Origin: Clostridia bacterium
GTDB taxonomy: Bacteria; Bacillota; Clostridia; Christensenellales; Borkfalkiaceae
DNA length: 40,698 nucleotides
Reading direction: 5' to 3'
Assembly: GCA_017396365.1 (NCBI GenBank)
Contig: JAFQMD010000031.1
Coordinates: forward strand, 1 to 40,698
In this document: in pieces, positions 16,561 through 25,071 of the stretch
How the letters are laid out: each line of letters begins with the position of its first letter
Numbering within the stretch: the stretch's first letter is position 1
Notes under the pieces: generated by a model
The model's input: the letters and a program-made list of their open reading frames with translations, nothing else
Database searches by the model: none
What the model was told of the DNA's origin: nothing
Translations under genes and position numbers: made by a program

Positions 16561-17520
16561 TTATGACAAAACGCTTGCCATTTTATAAAGATCTAAGTCA
16601 AAAGTCTTCTTTTGAGAAAGGGCTTCGGTAATGTTCATATCGAAGATTTCTTTACCCTTGCAACCTACGACTCTATTCGTTTTTCCTTCGATTAAAAGTT
16701 GAATAGCCTTAGTTCCGAATTTGGCGGCGAGCATTCTGTCCGCCATAGTTGGCGTACCGCCTCTTTGAACGTGTCCAAGCGTTGTAAATTTAACGTCTGC
16801 GCCAGAGATTACTGAAACGACGGTTTTAATGTCTTGTTCGTTACCTGCGCCTTCGGCTAAAATTATGATACTTGCAGTTTTGCCCCTTTCTTTATTTTGT
16901 TTAATTTCGCTTGCGATTTTTTGGATATCGTACGGAACTTCAGGTACGAGAATATACTCAGCGCCACCGCAAATACCTGCGTAGAGAGCGATATCACCGC
17001 AATGTCTACCCATAACTTTTAAGATGGAAACTCTATCGTGAGAAGTCATAGTATCGCGAAGAGCGTTTATTGCCCAAAGAACGGTATTTACAGCGGTGTC
17101 AAAACCGAGAGTGTAGTCGGTGTACGCTAAGTCGTTGTCAATAGTTCCCGGAATTCCTACTACGTTAATTCCGTATTCGTCCGAAAGGGCTTTAGCGCCC
17201 GTAATAGAGCCGTCGCCACCGATAACTACGAGCCCTTCAATTCCAAGATTTTTAAGGTTGTCCGCAGCGATTTTTCTCGTTTCAGTATCTTTAAATTCGA
17301 GGCATCTTGCCGATTTTAAAATCGTACCGCCTCTATGAATAATTTCACAGACCGAGTGTGTGTCCATAGGGAATATTTTATTTTGAACTAGCCCTTTATA
17401 GCCCCTGTCTATTCCGTAAACTTCAAGTCCGCTATTTATCGCGCATCTTACGCACGCTCTGATACAAGCGTTCATGCCTGGGGCGTCGCCACCGCTGGTT
17501 AATATTGCAATCTTTTTCAT
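16561..17520 (-). CDS. pfkA: ATP-dependent 6-phosphofructokinase
   Basis: Glycolytic phosphofructokinase, 319 residues, the standard bacterial length. TSGGDAPGMNACIRA binds nucleotide. GGDGS (101-105) carries Gly104, the mark of an ATP enzyme, and PGTIDND (124-130) carries the catalytic Asp and the Gly of the ATP type. MGRHCGD and LGHVQRGG follow. Its ribosome site (GGAGG) lies inside the end of dnaE, with only 2 nt between the genes, so the two are co-transcribed and likely coupled. Paired with the PPi enzyme just downstream. Confidence 0.95.
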   Translation of the reverse strand: MKKIAILTSGGDAPGMNACIRACVRCAINSGLEVYGIDRGYKGLVQNKIFPMDTHSVCEIIHRGGTILKSARCLEFKDTETRKIAADNLKNLGIEGLVVIGGDGSITGAKALSDEYGINVVGIPGTIDNDLAYTDYTLGFDTAVNTVLWAINALRDTMTSHDRVSILKVMGRHCGDIALYAGICGGAEYILVPEVPYDIQKIASEIKQNKERGKTASIIILAEGAGNEQDIKTVVSVISGADVKFTTLGHVQRGGTPTMADRMLAAKFGTKAIQLLIEGKTNRVVGCKGKEIFDMNITEALSQKKTFDLDLYKMASVLS

Positions 17521-17522
17521 AA

Positions 17523-20500
17523 TTATTTCCTCCGATTGATTTCAGTTTTAAAAAATTTAATATCTTCTTCGTCCACGATAGACAAAAGTTCGCTGATAAG
17601 CCCACGGCAATTTCTGACCGTTTGAGTCATGCGGTAGTTTTTGCCGTCGATTTTAAAGAACACCACTATATCGCCCGGATAGGTCGAAAGTACGTCTATA
17701 AGTTCGTCTTTTGAGCCTTTCGTCTCGTCGTTTAAGACGATACCAAGGCAATCTACCGTTTCTGCCTTTGGCTTTTCTTGGGTTTCAACAGGTGTTTCGG
17801 TTACTTCTTCAATATAATCCGCAACTACCGAAACTCTATCGTCTCTAAGTTGCAAACGCCCTTTTATTTTTACCGTTTTTTCGTTTTGGATAAGGTCTTT
17901 ATATCGCTCGTGCGATTTTGGGAAGAATACGCATTCTATCGCGCCGTAAAAATCTTCTACCGTAACGAAACTCATAAAAGAGCCAGCCTTTGTCGCCTTT
18001 TTGTCGGCTTGGGTAATTATTCCGCCGAAATAAACTTGCATATCGTGTTTTACGTCGGTATAAACGATAGAGCCGTCTTCGTCTTCTTCAAAGTTGGCGA
18101 GCATTTGAGTTGAGAAAGTGCAGTCTTTAAACTTGTCTTTAAAGCCGTCTAACGGATGCCCCGAAAGATATACGCCCGTAACGCTCTTTTCAAGCGAAAG
18201 TTTGGTTTTGCTGTCGTATTCTTTAAGGTTAGGGTAAACGACTGTAAAGGTCGTATCTTCTTCTAAAATATCGCCGAAAAGGCTCATTTGATTACTTTCT
18301 TTTTGCTTAGCGATAATAGCGACTCTGTCAATGAGTTCGCCCGAAATACCGATGAGTTGAGTTCTGGTTTTTCCAAACTGGTCGAAAGCGCCTGCGTAGA
18401 TTAAATTTTCAACTAAACGCTTGTTTAAAACCTTGCTTTCGCAACGAGAAATGAAGTTTTCAAAAGAAGTGTAGTCGCCGTGTTTTCGTCTTTCTTCGAC
18501 TATGGAATCTATCGCCGACAAGCCTATTCCCTTTATTGCTGCAAGACCATAGCGGATTTTATTGTTTTTAACGCTAAAAAGTCCAACGCTTTGGTTTATG
18601 TCGGGCGGTAAAACGTCAATGCCTTCTTCTTTCGCGTAAGAAAGATAGTTCTTTATTTCGTCGATTTTATCAATTCTGTTGTTTAGAACCGAAGTTAAAA
18701 ATTCGGGTTCAAAATAGGTTTTAAGGTATGCCGTTTGATACGTTACGAGCGAATACGCCGCCGCGTGCGACTTGTTGAAAGCGTATTTTGCAAAGTCTTT
18801 CATTTCGCCCCAAACCTTTTTAGCGACGTCTTCGGGAACACCGCGCTTTAAACACCCGTCGATAGCGGTGGAAACTTTGCCGTGTTTATCTACGATTTTA
18901 TCTCTTCCGTGGATAAATACGACTTCTTCTTTAACCATTGCGTCGACCTGCTTTTTACCCATCATACGCCTTACGTTGTCGGCTTGACCTAAGGTGTAGC
19001 CTGCAAGTTCTTGAACTATTTTCATAACTTGCTCTTGATATACTATACAGCCGTAAGTTTGTTTTAAAATAGGCTCGAGTAGTGGGTGGTCGAATTTAAC
19101 TAAATGTGGATTGTGCTTGTTTCTAACGAACTTAGGAATAGAATCCATAGGTCCTGGGCGGTAAAGCGAAACCGCCGCGATAATATCTTCAAGGCAAGTC
19201 GGTTTAAGTTCTCTCAAGAACTTTTGGAAACCTGCCGATTCGACTTGGAATATGGCTTTCGTGTTACCCGTAGAGAGAAGTTCATAGACCTTTGGATCGT
19301 CGTATTGAGATTTGTCAAAGTCAATTTCAACGCCGTGGTTTTCCTTTACGTAGTCGATAGCCATTTTAATATCGGATAAGTTTCTAAGTCCTAAAAAGTC
19401 CATCTTTAAAAAGCCTAAGTGTTCAAGTTCAACGCCCGTGTATTGACTGGTTATATCGTCGCCGTTTCTACCGAGTGGCATATGCCTATCTAGTATGTCC
19501 GCTCCGATAATAACGCCACACGCGTGAGTGCTTGCTTGGCGTGGAGAGTCTTCTAATTTCATTGCGATATCTGCAACTCTTCTAATTTCGCCCTCTTCGT
19601 TATACATTTGCATAAGTTCGGGAACGGAAAAATCAACGCCGTAATCTTTAGCCCCTTCTTTTGGGGAGTATTGACCGAAAACTTTCATTAAAATATTCGG
19701 GCGTTTAAGGTCGAATTCTTCGCCTTTAGGATTTTTTCTAACGAGTTTGTTAGGGATCGTTTTAGAAACTCTATCGGCTTCGGAATAGGGGAGTTTTAGC
19801 ACTCTCGCAACGTCTTTTATAGCGTTTTTTGCCGCCATAGTGCCGAAAGTTACTATTTTACACACTCTATTTTCGCCGTATTTACGCTTTACGTAGTCTA
19901 TAACTTCTTGACGACGGCTATCTTCAAAGTCAACGTCAAAGTCGGGGGCGGAAACTCTTTCGGGGTTTAAAAAACGCTCGAAGTAAAGGTCGTATTTAAG
20001 TGGGTCAATGTTGGTAATACCTATAAGGTAAGCAACTATCGAGCCTGCGCCAGAGCCACGACCGGGTCCTACCGAAATGCCCATATTTCTCGCTGCGTTT
20101 ATATAGTCCCAAACGATAAGGAAATATTCAACGAACCCTTGCTTTTCAATAACTGCGAGTTCGCTTTCAATTCTCTCTCTTATTTGTGGTGTTTCTTCTC
20201 CGTATTTTTTTAAAATACCTTTGTTTATAAGTCCCCTTAAATAAACGATAGGTTCTTCACCCGTGTCGGGATAGTAGTGGGGGAACATATAATTTCCATA
20301 AACGAAAGAGAAATTACATTTGTTCGCGACTTCTAAAGTGTTTGTAATCGCATCTTTATCTTCAGGGAAAAGAGCAGACATTTCCTCTTCGGTTTTAAGA
20401 TAAAATTCGTCGTTTGAAAACCTTAGTCTTTTTGGGTCGTCGTAGTCAGCGCCCATCTGAACGCACATTAAAACGTCTTGGCTCATTGCGTCTGATTTAT

Positions 20501-21119
20501 TTACGTAGTGAACGTCGTTGGTCGCAACGAGTTTTACGTCGTATTTTTTAGCGTAAAGGCGCAAATATCTGTTTACTTCGACTTGTTCGGGAAGGTCGTG
20601 ATTTTGAATTTCCAAATAAAAATCTTCGCCGAAAACTCTTTTAAACCATTGAACGAGCCTTTCAGCTTCTTCAAAATCTCTGTTTAAAATAGCCTGCGGA
20701 ATATCTCCTGCAAGACACGCCGAAAGACACACCAACCCCTCGTGGTGCTGTTCTAAGGTTTTAAGGTCTATTCTCGGTTTGTAGTAATATCCGTCGCGAA
20801 AAGCGATTGCGTTTAAAAGCGAAATGTTTTTGTAACCGACTTCGTCTTTGCAAAGCAAAACCAAGTGGTTAAGTTTGGTTTTTCCACTTTTAACCGTAAG
20901 GTCGTCGCAAACGTAAAACTCCGTGCCGATAATCGCCTTTATATCGTTTTTTTCACACGCGTCGAAAAAGGCTACCGCGCCGTACATATTGCCGTGGTCG
21001 GTAATCGCTAAGGCTGGCATTCCGAGTTCTTTCGCCTTTTTTGTAACGACGGCAATTCTCGCCGCTCCGTCTAATAGACTATATTCGGTGTGAACGTGTA
21101 AGTGTACGAAATTTGACAT
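17523..21119 (-). CDS. dnaE: DNA polymerase III alpha subunit, DnaE type
   Basis: Replicative polymerase subunit, 1,198 residues. In order: N-terminal PHP domain (HLHVHTEYSLLDGA, ITDHGNM); palm with PDFDVDFED (catalytic Asp393, Asp395 and probably a distal Asp); GPGRGSGAGS; tandem helix-hairpin-helix (IKGIGLSAIDSI); and an OB fold near 1000-1080 (VTVEDFYGAIECVFFP). Length and order match DnaE1-type enzymes, not PolC. Many Bacillota use PolC as main replicase with DnaE as lagging-strand starter; PolC is not in this window. Start ATG with AAGGAT 5 nt upstream. Confidence 0.96.
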   Translation of the reverse strand: MSNFVHLHVHTEYSLLDGAARIAVVTKKAKELGMPALAITDHGNMYGAVAFFDACEKNDIKAIIGTEFYVCDDLTVKSGKTKLNHLVLLCKDEVGYKNISLLNAIAFRDGYYYKPRIDLKTLEQHHEGLVCLSACLAGDIPQAILNRDFEEAERLVQWFKRVFGEDFYLEIQNHDLPEQVEVNRYLRLYAKKYDVKLVATNDVHYVNKSDAMSQDVLMCVQMGADYDDPKRLRFSNDEFYLKTEEEMSALFPEDKDAITNTLEVANKCNFSFVYGNYMFPHYYPDTGEEPIVYLRGLINKGILKKYGEETPQIRERIESELAVIEKQGFVEYFLIVWDYINAARNMGISVGPGRGSGAGSIVAYLIGITNIDPLKYDLYFERFLNPERVSAPDFDVDFEDSRRQEVIDYVKRKYGENRVCKIVTFGTMAAKNAIKDVARVLKLPYSEADRVSKTIPNKLVRKNPKGEEFDLKRPNILMKVFGQYSPKEGAKDYGVDFSVPELMQMYNEEGEIRRVADIAMKLEDSPRQASTHACGVIIGADILDRHMPLGRNGDDITSQYTGVELEHLGFLKMDFLGLRNLSDIKMAIDYVKENHGVEIDFDKSQYDDPKVYELLSTGNTKAIFQVESAGFQKFLRELKPTCLEDIIAAVSLYRPGPMDSIPKFVRNKHNPHLVKFDHPLLEPILKQTYGCIVYQEQVMKIVQELAGYTLGQADNVRRMMGKKQVDAMVKEEVVFIHGRDKIVDKHGKVSTAIDGCLKRGVPEDVAKKVWGEMKDFAKYAFNKSHAAAYSLVTYQTAYLKTYFEPEFLTSVLNNRIDKIDEIKNYLSYAKEEGIDVLPPDINQSVGLFSVKNNKIRYGLAAIKGIGLSAIDSIVEERRKHGDYTSFENFISRCESKVLNKRLVENLIYAGAFDQFGKTRTQLIGISGELIDRVAIIAKQKESNQMSLFGDILEEDTTFTVVYPNLKEYDSKTKLSLEKSVTGVYLSGHPLDGFKDKFKDCTFSTQMLANFEEDEDGSIVYTDVKHDMQVYFGGIITQADKKATKAGSFMSFVTVEDFYGAIECVFFPKSHERYKDLIQNEKTVKIKGRLQLRDDRVSVVADYIEEVTETPVETQEKPKAETVDCLGIVLNDETKGSKDELIDVLSTYPGDIVVFFKIDGKNYRMTQTVRNCRGLISELLSIVDEEDIKFFKTEINRRK

Positions 21120-21132
21120 AATATCCTTAAAG

Positions 21133-21150
21133 TATGGACTTTAGTCCATA
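21133..21150. promoter_or_regulatory. Palindrome at the hemW stop / dnaE leader
   Basis: TATGGACT-TT-AGTCCATA, perfect 8-bp arms. It covers the last codons and stop of hemW and ends 13 nt before the dnaE start codon. In the mRNA it would be a compact hairpin just upstream of the dnaE ribosome site, too weak and without U's to be a terminator. Confidence 0.4.
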
Positions 21151-22250
21151 AAGTAAATAATAATCGTGTTTTGAACGTATATGTATTCGGGTTTAATGGC
21201 AATTTTTTGGTCGTCGATATCTATATATTTTTTGACCATTTTAATTCTGTCGGCGTATTTTTCGGTGAAAGAGCAGTTGAAACGGTTTTCAAAATCTTTA
21301 AAGAAAAAACCTTCGTCTTTTCTTAAATTGAGCATTATATATTCAAATTCTCTCTCGTCGCCAACTATGTCTTCGCTGAAAATTTCAGCGACTTTTCCAC
21401 GCAGGATACAAGCGGTATATTCGTCAATTTTTTCGGTGTTTGTAAAACGCCTTTCTTTTATAAAAGACGACGCCGAAACGCCAAAACCTATATATTCGCC
21501 CCTATTCCAGTAGTTTAAGTTGTGTTTAGATTCGTATCCGACTTTTGCAAAATTTGAAACTTCATAACGCAAAAATCCCTTTTCTTCAAGGTAGGCTTTT
21601 GCAAAGTCGTAAAGTTCCGCCGTTTCGTCTTCGCTGGGCAGGTCGCCGTTTAAATATTTTCCAAACATAGGCGTACCTTCTTCGGCTTTTAGCGCGTAAG
21701 CGGAAACGTGCGACGCGCCTGCTAAAACGGCAAGGTCAATCGTTTCTTTTACGTCTTTTTGGGTTTGGTTTTCAAGACCTATCATTACGTCAACGCTAAA
21801 ATTCTCGCCTTTTAAAAGTTGAGTAGCGTATAAAAAGTCGTCTTTTGTATGTATGCGGTTTAACTTTCTCAGCATTGCGTCGTCAGCCGATTGCAGTCCT
21901 ATGCTAAATCTGTTAAAACCAGCCTTTTTGTAGGCGTTTACTTTTTCGGGAGAGAGTGTGCCGGGGTTTATTTCAATGGTAATTTCAGCGTTTTTTGAAA
22001 GGGTATAACAATTTTTAATTTGACGAAGAGCGCCAACGATATACTTTTCGTCTATAAACGAAGGCGTACCGCCACCGAAATACACGGTGTCGAAAACGTA
22101 GTCTTTTAAACTTTCCGCCCTTGCTTTAATTTCTTTGTAAAGACAAGCGAAATAAAGTTCTGCTTTGCCTATTTCCCTTGGGTATGACGCAAAATCACAA
22201 TAGGTGCATTTGCTCTTGCAAAAGGGAACGTGTACGTAAATACCACTCAT
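21141..22250 (-). CDS. hemW: Radical SAM heme chaperone HemW
   Basis: Radical SAM protein of the HemN/HemW family, 369 residues. The cluster motif is C11-x3-C15-x2-C18 (FCKSKCTYCDF), with YFGGGTPSF for SAM binding and TIEINPGT and FSIGLQS downstream. The short N-terminus lacks the extra cysteine of true coproporphyrinogen oxidase HemN, so HemW, a heme-handling protein, is preferred. It sits between lepA and dnaE, a common Bacillota neighbourhood with lepA. Start ATG, 17 nt after lepA. Confidence 0.9.
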   Translation of the reverse strand: MSGIYVHVPFCKSKCTYCDFASYPREIGKAELYFACLYKEIKARAESLKDYVFDTVYFGGGTPSFIDEKYIVGALRQIKNCYTLSKNAEITIEINPGTLSPEKVNAYKKAGFNRFSIGLQSADDAMLRKLNRIHTKDDFLYATQLLKGENFSVDVMIGLENQTQKDVKETIDLAVLAGASHVSAYALKAEEGTPMFGKYLNGDLPSEDETAELYDFAKAYLEEKGFLRYEVSNFAKVGYESKHNLNYWNRGEYIGFGVSASSFIKERRFTNTEKIDEYTACILRGKVAEIFSEDIVGDEREFEYIMLNLRKDEGFFFKDFENRFNCSFTEKYADRIKMVKKYIDIDDQKIAIKPEYIYVQNTIIIYFMD

Positions 22251-22267
22251 TTAAAAATCTCTCAAAA

Positions 22268-24085
22268 TTATTTATTATCGCTATCGATTTTAAGTATCGA
22301 CATAAACGCTTCGCTCGGAACTTCAACAGAGCCGAGTTGACGCATCTTTTTCTTACCTTCCTTTTGTTTTTCCAAAAGTTTTCTCTTTCTGGTAATATCA
22401 CCGCCGTAGCATTTAGCCAAAACGTCCTTTCTCATTGCCTTTACGGTCTCTCTTGCAATTACCTTTCCGCCGACCGCCGCCTGAATAGGAATTTCAAAGA
22501 GTTGGCGTGGAATAACGTCTTTAAGCCTTTCAGCCAAAGCCCTGCCCCTTGGGTAAGCCTTGTCTTTATGAACGATTAGCGAAAGAGCGTCGCAAATTTC
22601 ACCGTTTAAAAGCATATCGAGTTTAACAAGACTGCTTTTTTCATAGCCTGCGAGTTCGTAGTCGAAAGACGCGTATCCGCGAGTTCTACTTTTAAGCCCG
22701 TCGAAAAAGTCGAAGATTATCTCGTTTAACGGGAGAGTGTAGTTAAGTCTGACGCGATTTGCGTCTAAATAAGTCATATCGGTAAAAGTTCCGCGTTTTT
22801 CTTGGCAAAGTTCCATAATCGCGCCTACGTAATCGGGCGGAGTAAAAATATTTGCCGTTATAACGGGCTCTTCTGCGTAGTCGATATACGAAACGTCGGG
22901 AAATCTGCTCGGGTTATCAACTACGAGCATTTCGCCGTCGGTTTTATAAACGTGATACGAAACGGACGGAGTGGTGGTTATGATATCGATATCAAACTCC
23001 CTTTCTATTCGTTCTTGTATAATTTCCATATGCAAAAGCCCTAAAAATCCGCATCTAAAACCAAAGCCGAGAGCCGCCGAATTGTCGGGCTCGAAAGTAA
23101 GGCTGGCGTCGTTTAATTTAAGTTTTAAAAGGGCTTCTTTTAAGTCGTTGAACTTAGAGCCGTCGAGCGGATATATACCCGAGAAAACTACGGGTTGAAC
23201 TTTTTTATAACCGGGGAGTGGCTCTAATGCAGGGTTTATAGACGTGGTAATAGTATCGCCTACGGCGATATCTTCAATACTTTTAATGCTCGCAGCAACG
23301 TAACCAACTTCGCCTGCGGAAAGTGATTTTTTAGGTAAAAGACCGGGGTTAAACGTGCCGACTTCGGTAACGTCGAACTGTTTTTCACCCATAAAAGTCT
23401 TGATTTTAGTGCCTGCGGAAATAGTTCCGTCCATTATTCTAACGAAACATATTACACCCTTGAAATTGTCGTAATACGAGTCGAAAATAAGCGCTTTAAG
23501 GGGAGCGTCGTCGTCGCCTTTCGGCGGTGGGACGAGTTCTACGATTTTTTCTAAAACTTGGTCTATATTTATGCCGTTTTTAGCAGAAACTCTCGGCGCG
23601 TCAGAGCCGTCTAAACCGATAACGTCTTCAATTTCTTTCGCCGTTTCGTCAGGGCGAGCGGACGCTAAATCAATCTTGTTGATAACGGGTACGATTTCAA
23701 GGTCGTTATCGAGAGCCAAGTAGCAGTTTGCAAGCGTTTGCGCCTCAATTCCCTGCGTAGCGTCAACTATGAGTATTGCCCCTTCGCACGCGGCGAGAGA
23801 TCTTGAAACTTCGTAAGTAAAGTCAACGTGACCGGGGGTGTCGATAAGGTTAAAAATATATTCTTTTCCGTCTTTTGCAGTGTAAGCCATTCTAACGGGT
23901 GTGAGTTTAATGGTGATGCCTCTTTCACGCTCTAAGTCCATAGAGTCTAAAAGTTGGTCCTCCATATCTCTTTCGGCAACTTGCCCCGTAAACTCCATAA
24001 TTCTATCCGCTAAGGTAGATTTGCCGTGGTCAATGTGGGCTACGATACAAAAATTTCTTAAATTTTCTTTTACTTTAACTGCCAT
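22268..24085 (-). CDS. lepA: Translation elongation factor 4 (LepA)
   Basis: Ribosome-binding GTPase of about 605 residues. G1 is AHIDHGKS, G3 is DTPGHVDF with the catalytic His, and G4 is NKID. The LepA-specific C-terminal domain is present ([26 protein letters not shown]...[15 protein letters not shown]). I start at 24085 ([12 protein letters not shown]), where the family begins; the open frame runs upstream to 24175 without matching anything. It is first gene of the minus operon, transcribed from the promoter at 24147-24175. Confidence 0.95.
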   Translation of the reverse strand: MAVKVKENLRNFCIVAHIDHGKSTLADRIMEFTGQVAERDMEDQLLDSMDLERERGITIKLTPVRMAYTAKDGKEYIFNLIDTPGHVDFTYEVSRSLAACEGAILIVDATQGIEAQTLANCYLALDNDLEIVPVINKIDLASARPDETAKEIEDVIGLDGSDAPRVSAKNGINIDQVLEKIVELVPPPKGDDDAPLKALIFDSYYDNFKGVICFVRIMDGTISAGTKIKTFMGEKQFDVTEVGTFNPGLLPKKSLSAGEVGYVAASIKSIEDIAVGDTITTSINPALEPLPGYKKVQPVVFSGIYPLDGSKFNDLKEALLKLKLNDASLTFEPDNSAALGFGFRCGFLGLLHMEIIQERIEREFDIDIITTTPSVSYHVYKTDGEMLVVDNPSRFPDVSYIDYAEEPVITANIFTPPDYVGAIMELCQEKRGTFTDMTYLDANRVRLNYTLPLNEIIFDFFDGLKSRTRGYASFDYELAGYEKSSLVKLDMLLNGEICDALSLIVHKDKAYPRGRALAERLKDVIPRQLFEIPIQAAVGGKVIARETVKAMRKDVLAKCYGGDITRKRKLLEKQKEGKKKMRQLGSVEVPSEAFMSILKIDSDNK

Positions 24086-24146
24086 ACGCCTATAAATCCT
24101 GTGTGTTAGCATTCGCGCGAGCAAAGAGCATACGCACGCATTATTT

Positions 24147-24175
24147 ATTATAAATAAAACTTTAAATAAAAGCAA
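24147..24175 (-). promoter_or_regulatory. Sigma-A promoter for the lepA operon
   Basis: On the minus strand: TTGCTT (24175-24170), a 17-nt spacer, TATAAT (24152-24147). It is 61 nt from the LepA start. Confidence 0.7.
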
Positions 24176-24233
24176 ACGTATTTTTATAAAAATTGCTATT
24201 CTTTGCTAAAATTTTGATTTATTTATAAATCAC

Positions 24234-24262
24234 TTGACAAAAACGCCTGTGTAAACTATAAT
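24234..24262 (+). promoter_or_regulatory. Consensus sigma-A promoter for the GDPD gene
   Basis: TTGACA (24234-24239), exactly 17 nt, TATAAT (24257-24262): a full consensus match. It is divergent from the lepA promoter. Confidence 0.92.
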
Positions 24263-24274
24263 TTTTACGTAATT

Positions 24275-24291
24275 CCTACCAAAATGGTGGG
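24275..24291 (+). promoter_or_regulatory. Short hairpin in GDPD 5' leader
   Basis: CCTACCA-AAA-TGGTGGG, 7-bp arms with one G-T pair, between the promoter and the ribosome site (AGGAG at 24297). Possibly regulatory; nothing more can be said. Confidence 0.35.
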
Positions 24292-24305
24292 ATATAGGAG
24301 TTGTT

Positions 24306-25040
24306 ATGAAAAACAGAATAGGGCAAGACCATTGGTTAATAAATAGGGCGAGCGCCCACAGGGGTTTTCACGGAGACGGAATACCTGAAAATTCGGCGTT
24401 AGCATTTGAAAAGGCAATAGAACTCAATTATCCTATTGAAACTGACGTTCAACTCACGTCCGATTTAGTTCCCGTTTGTTTTCACGACGACAACTTAAAG
24501 AGAATGACTGGGAAAGACAGTTTAATTTGGGACGTTTCTTACGAAGAAGTAAGCAAATTGACGCTTTCGGACAGTCAAGAAAAAATACTTATGTTTGAAG
24601 AGTTTTTAAAACTCGTTGACGGAAGAGTTCCGCTTTTGATTGAAATAAAATCTCAGCGCCACAATAACGAAGTTGCGCAAAAGGTCGTTGACCTATTAAA
24701 AGATTACAAAGGCGAATACGTAATTCAGTCGTTTGACCCAAGAGTAATGGCAAAGGTTAGAAAACTCAACCCCGATATTATTAGGGGGCAACTTATAACC
24801 AAAACAAAGCCGGAAACCCTTTCAAAATTTACGCATTTTCTTTTGTCAAGGGGGCTTTTAAACTTTATGTCGAAGCCCGATTTTATAAATATTGACATTG
24901 AACATTTGCCGTTAAAGGGCAGATTAAAAAGGAATAAAAGGGCGCTTTGTTGGACGGTAAGAAGTGAAGAAGAAGAGAAAATCGCTTTGACTCACGCCGA
25001 GTCGTACGTGTTTGAATTTATCACTCCAAAACGCAAATAA
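24306..25040 (+). CDS. Glycerophosphodiester phosphodiesterase
   Basis: GDPD-family enzyme, 244 residues, which hydrolyses glycerophosphodiesters to glycerol-3-phosphate and an alcohol. AHRGFHGDGIPENSALAF carries the first catalytic His and the Glu ligand; IETDVQLTSD..PVCFHDD carries Glu/Asp and the second His; LIEIKSQ carries the next Glu. No signal peptide, so probably cytosolic and part of lipid or teichoic-acid turnover. It has its own very strong promoter. A 31-nt gap with motif copy 4 separates it from copA. Confidence 0.9.
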   Translation: MKNRIGQDHWLINRASAHRGFHGDGIPENSALAFEKAIELNYPIETDVQLTSDLVPVCFHDDNLKRMTGKDSLIWDVSYEEVSKLTLSDSQEKILMFEEFLKLVDGRVPLLIEIKSQRHNNEVAQKVVDLLKDYKGEYVIQSFDPRVMAKVRKLNPDIIRGQLITKTKPETLSKFTHFLLSRGLLNFMSKPDFINIDIEHLPLKGRLKRNKRALCWTVRSEEEEKIALTHAESYVFEFITPKRK

Positions 25041-25056
25041 TCGACTTATATAAGGA
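25036..25056 (-). repeat. Dispersed intergenic motif, copy 4
   Basis: Plus strand AAATAATCGACTTATATAAGG, overlapping the GDPD stop codon; opposite orientation to local transcription. The AAGGA at its right end is the only ribosome-site-like sequence before copA, though rather far from the ATG. Confidence 0.55.
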
Positions 25057-25071
25057 CTTTTAGTAAAAATT

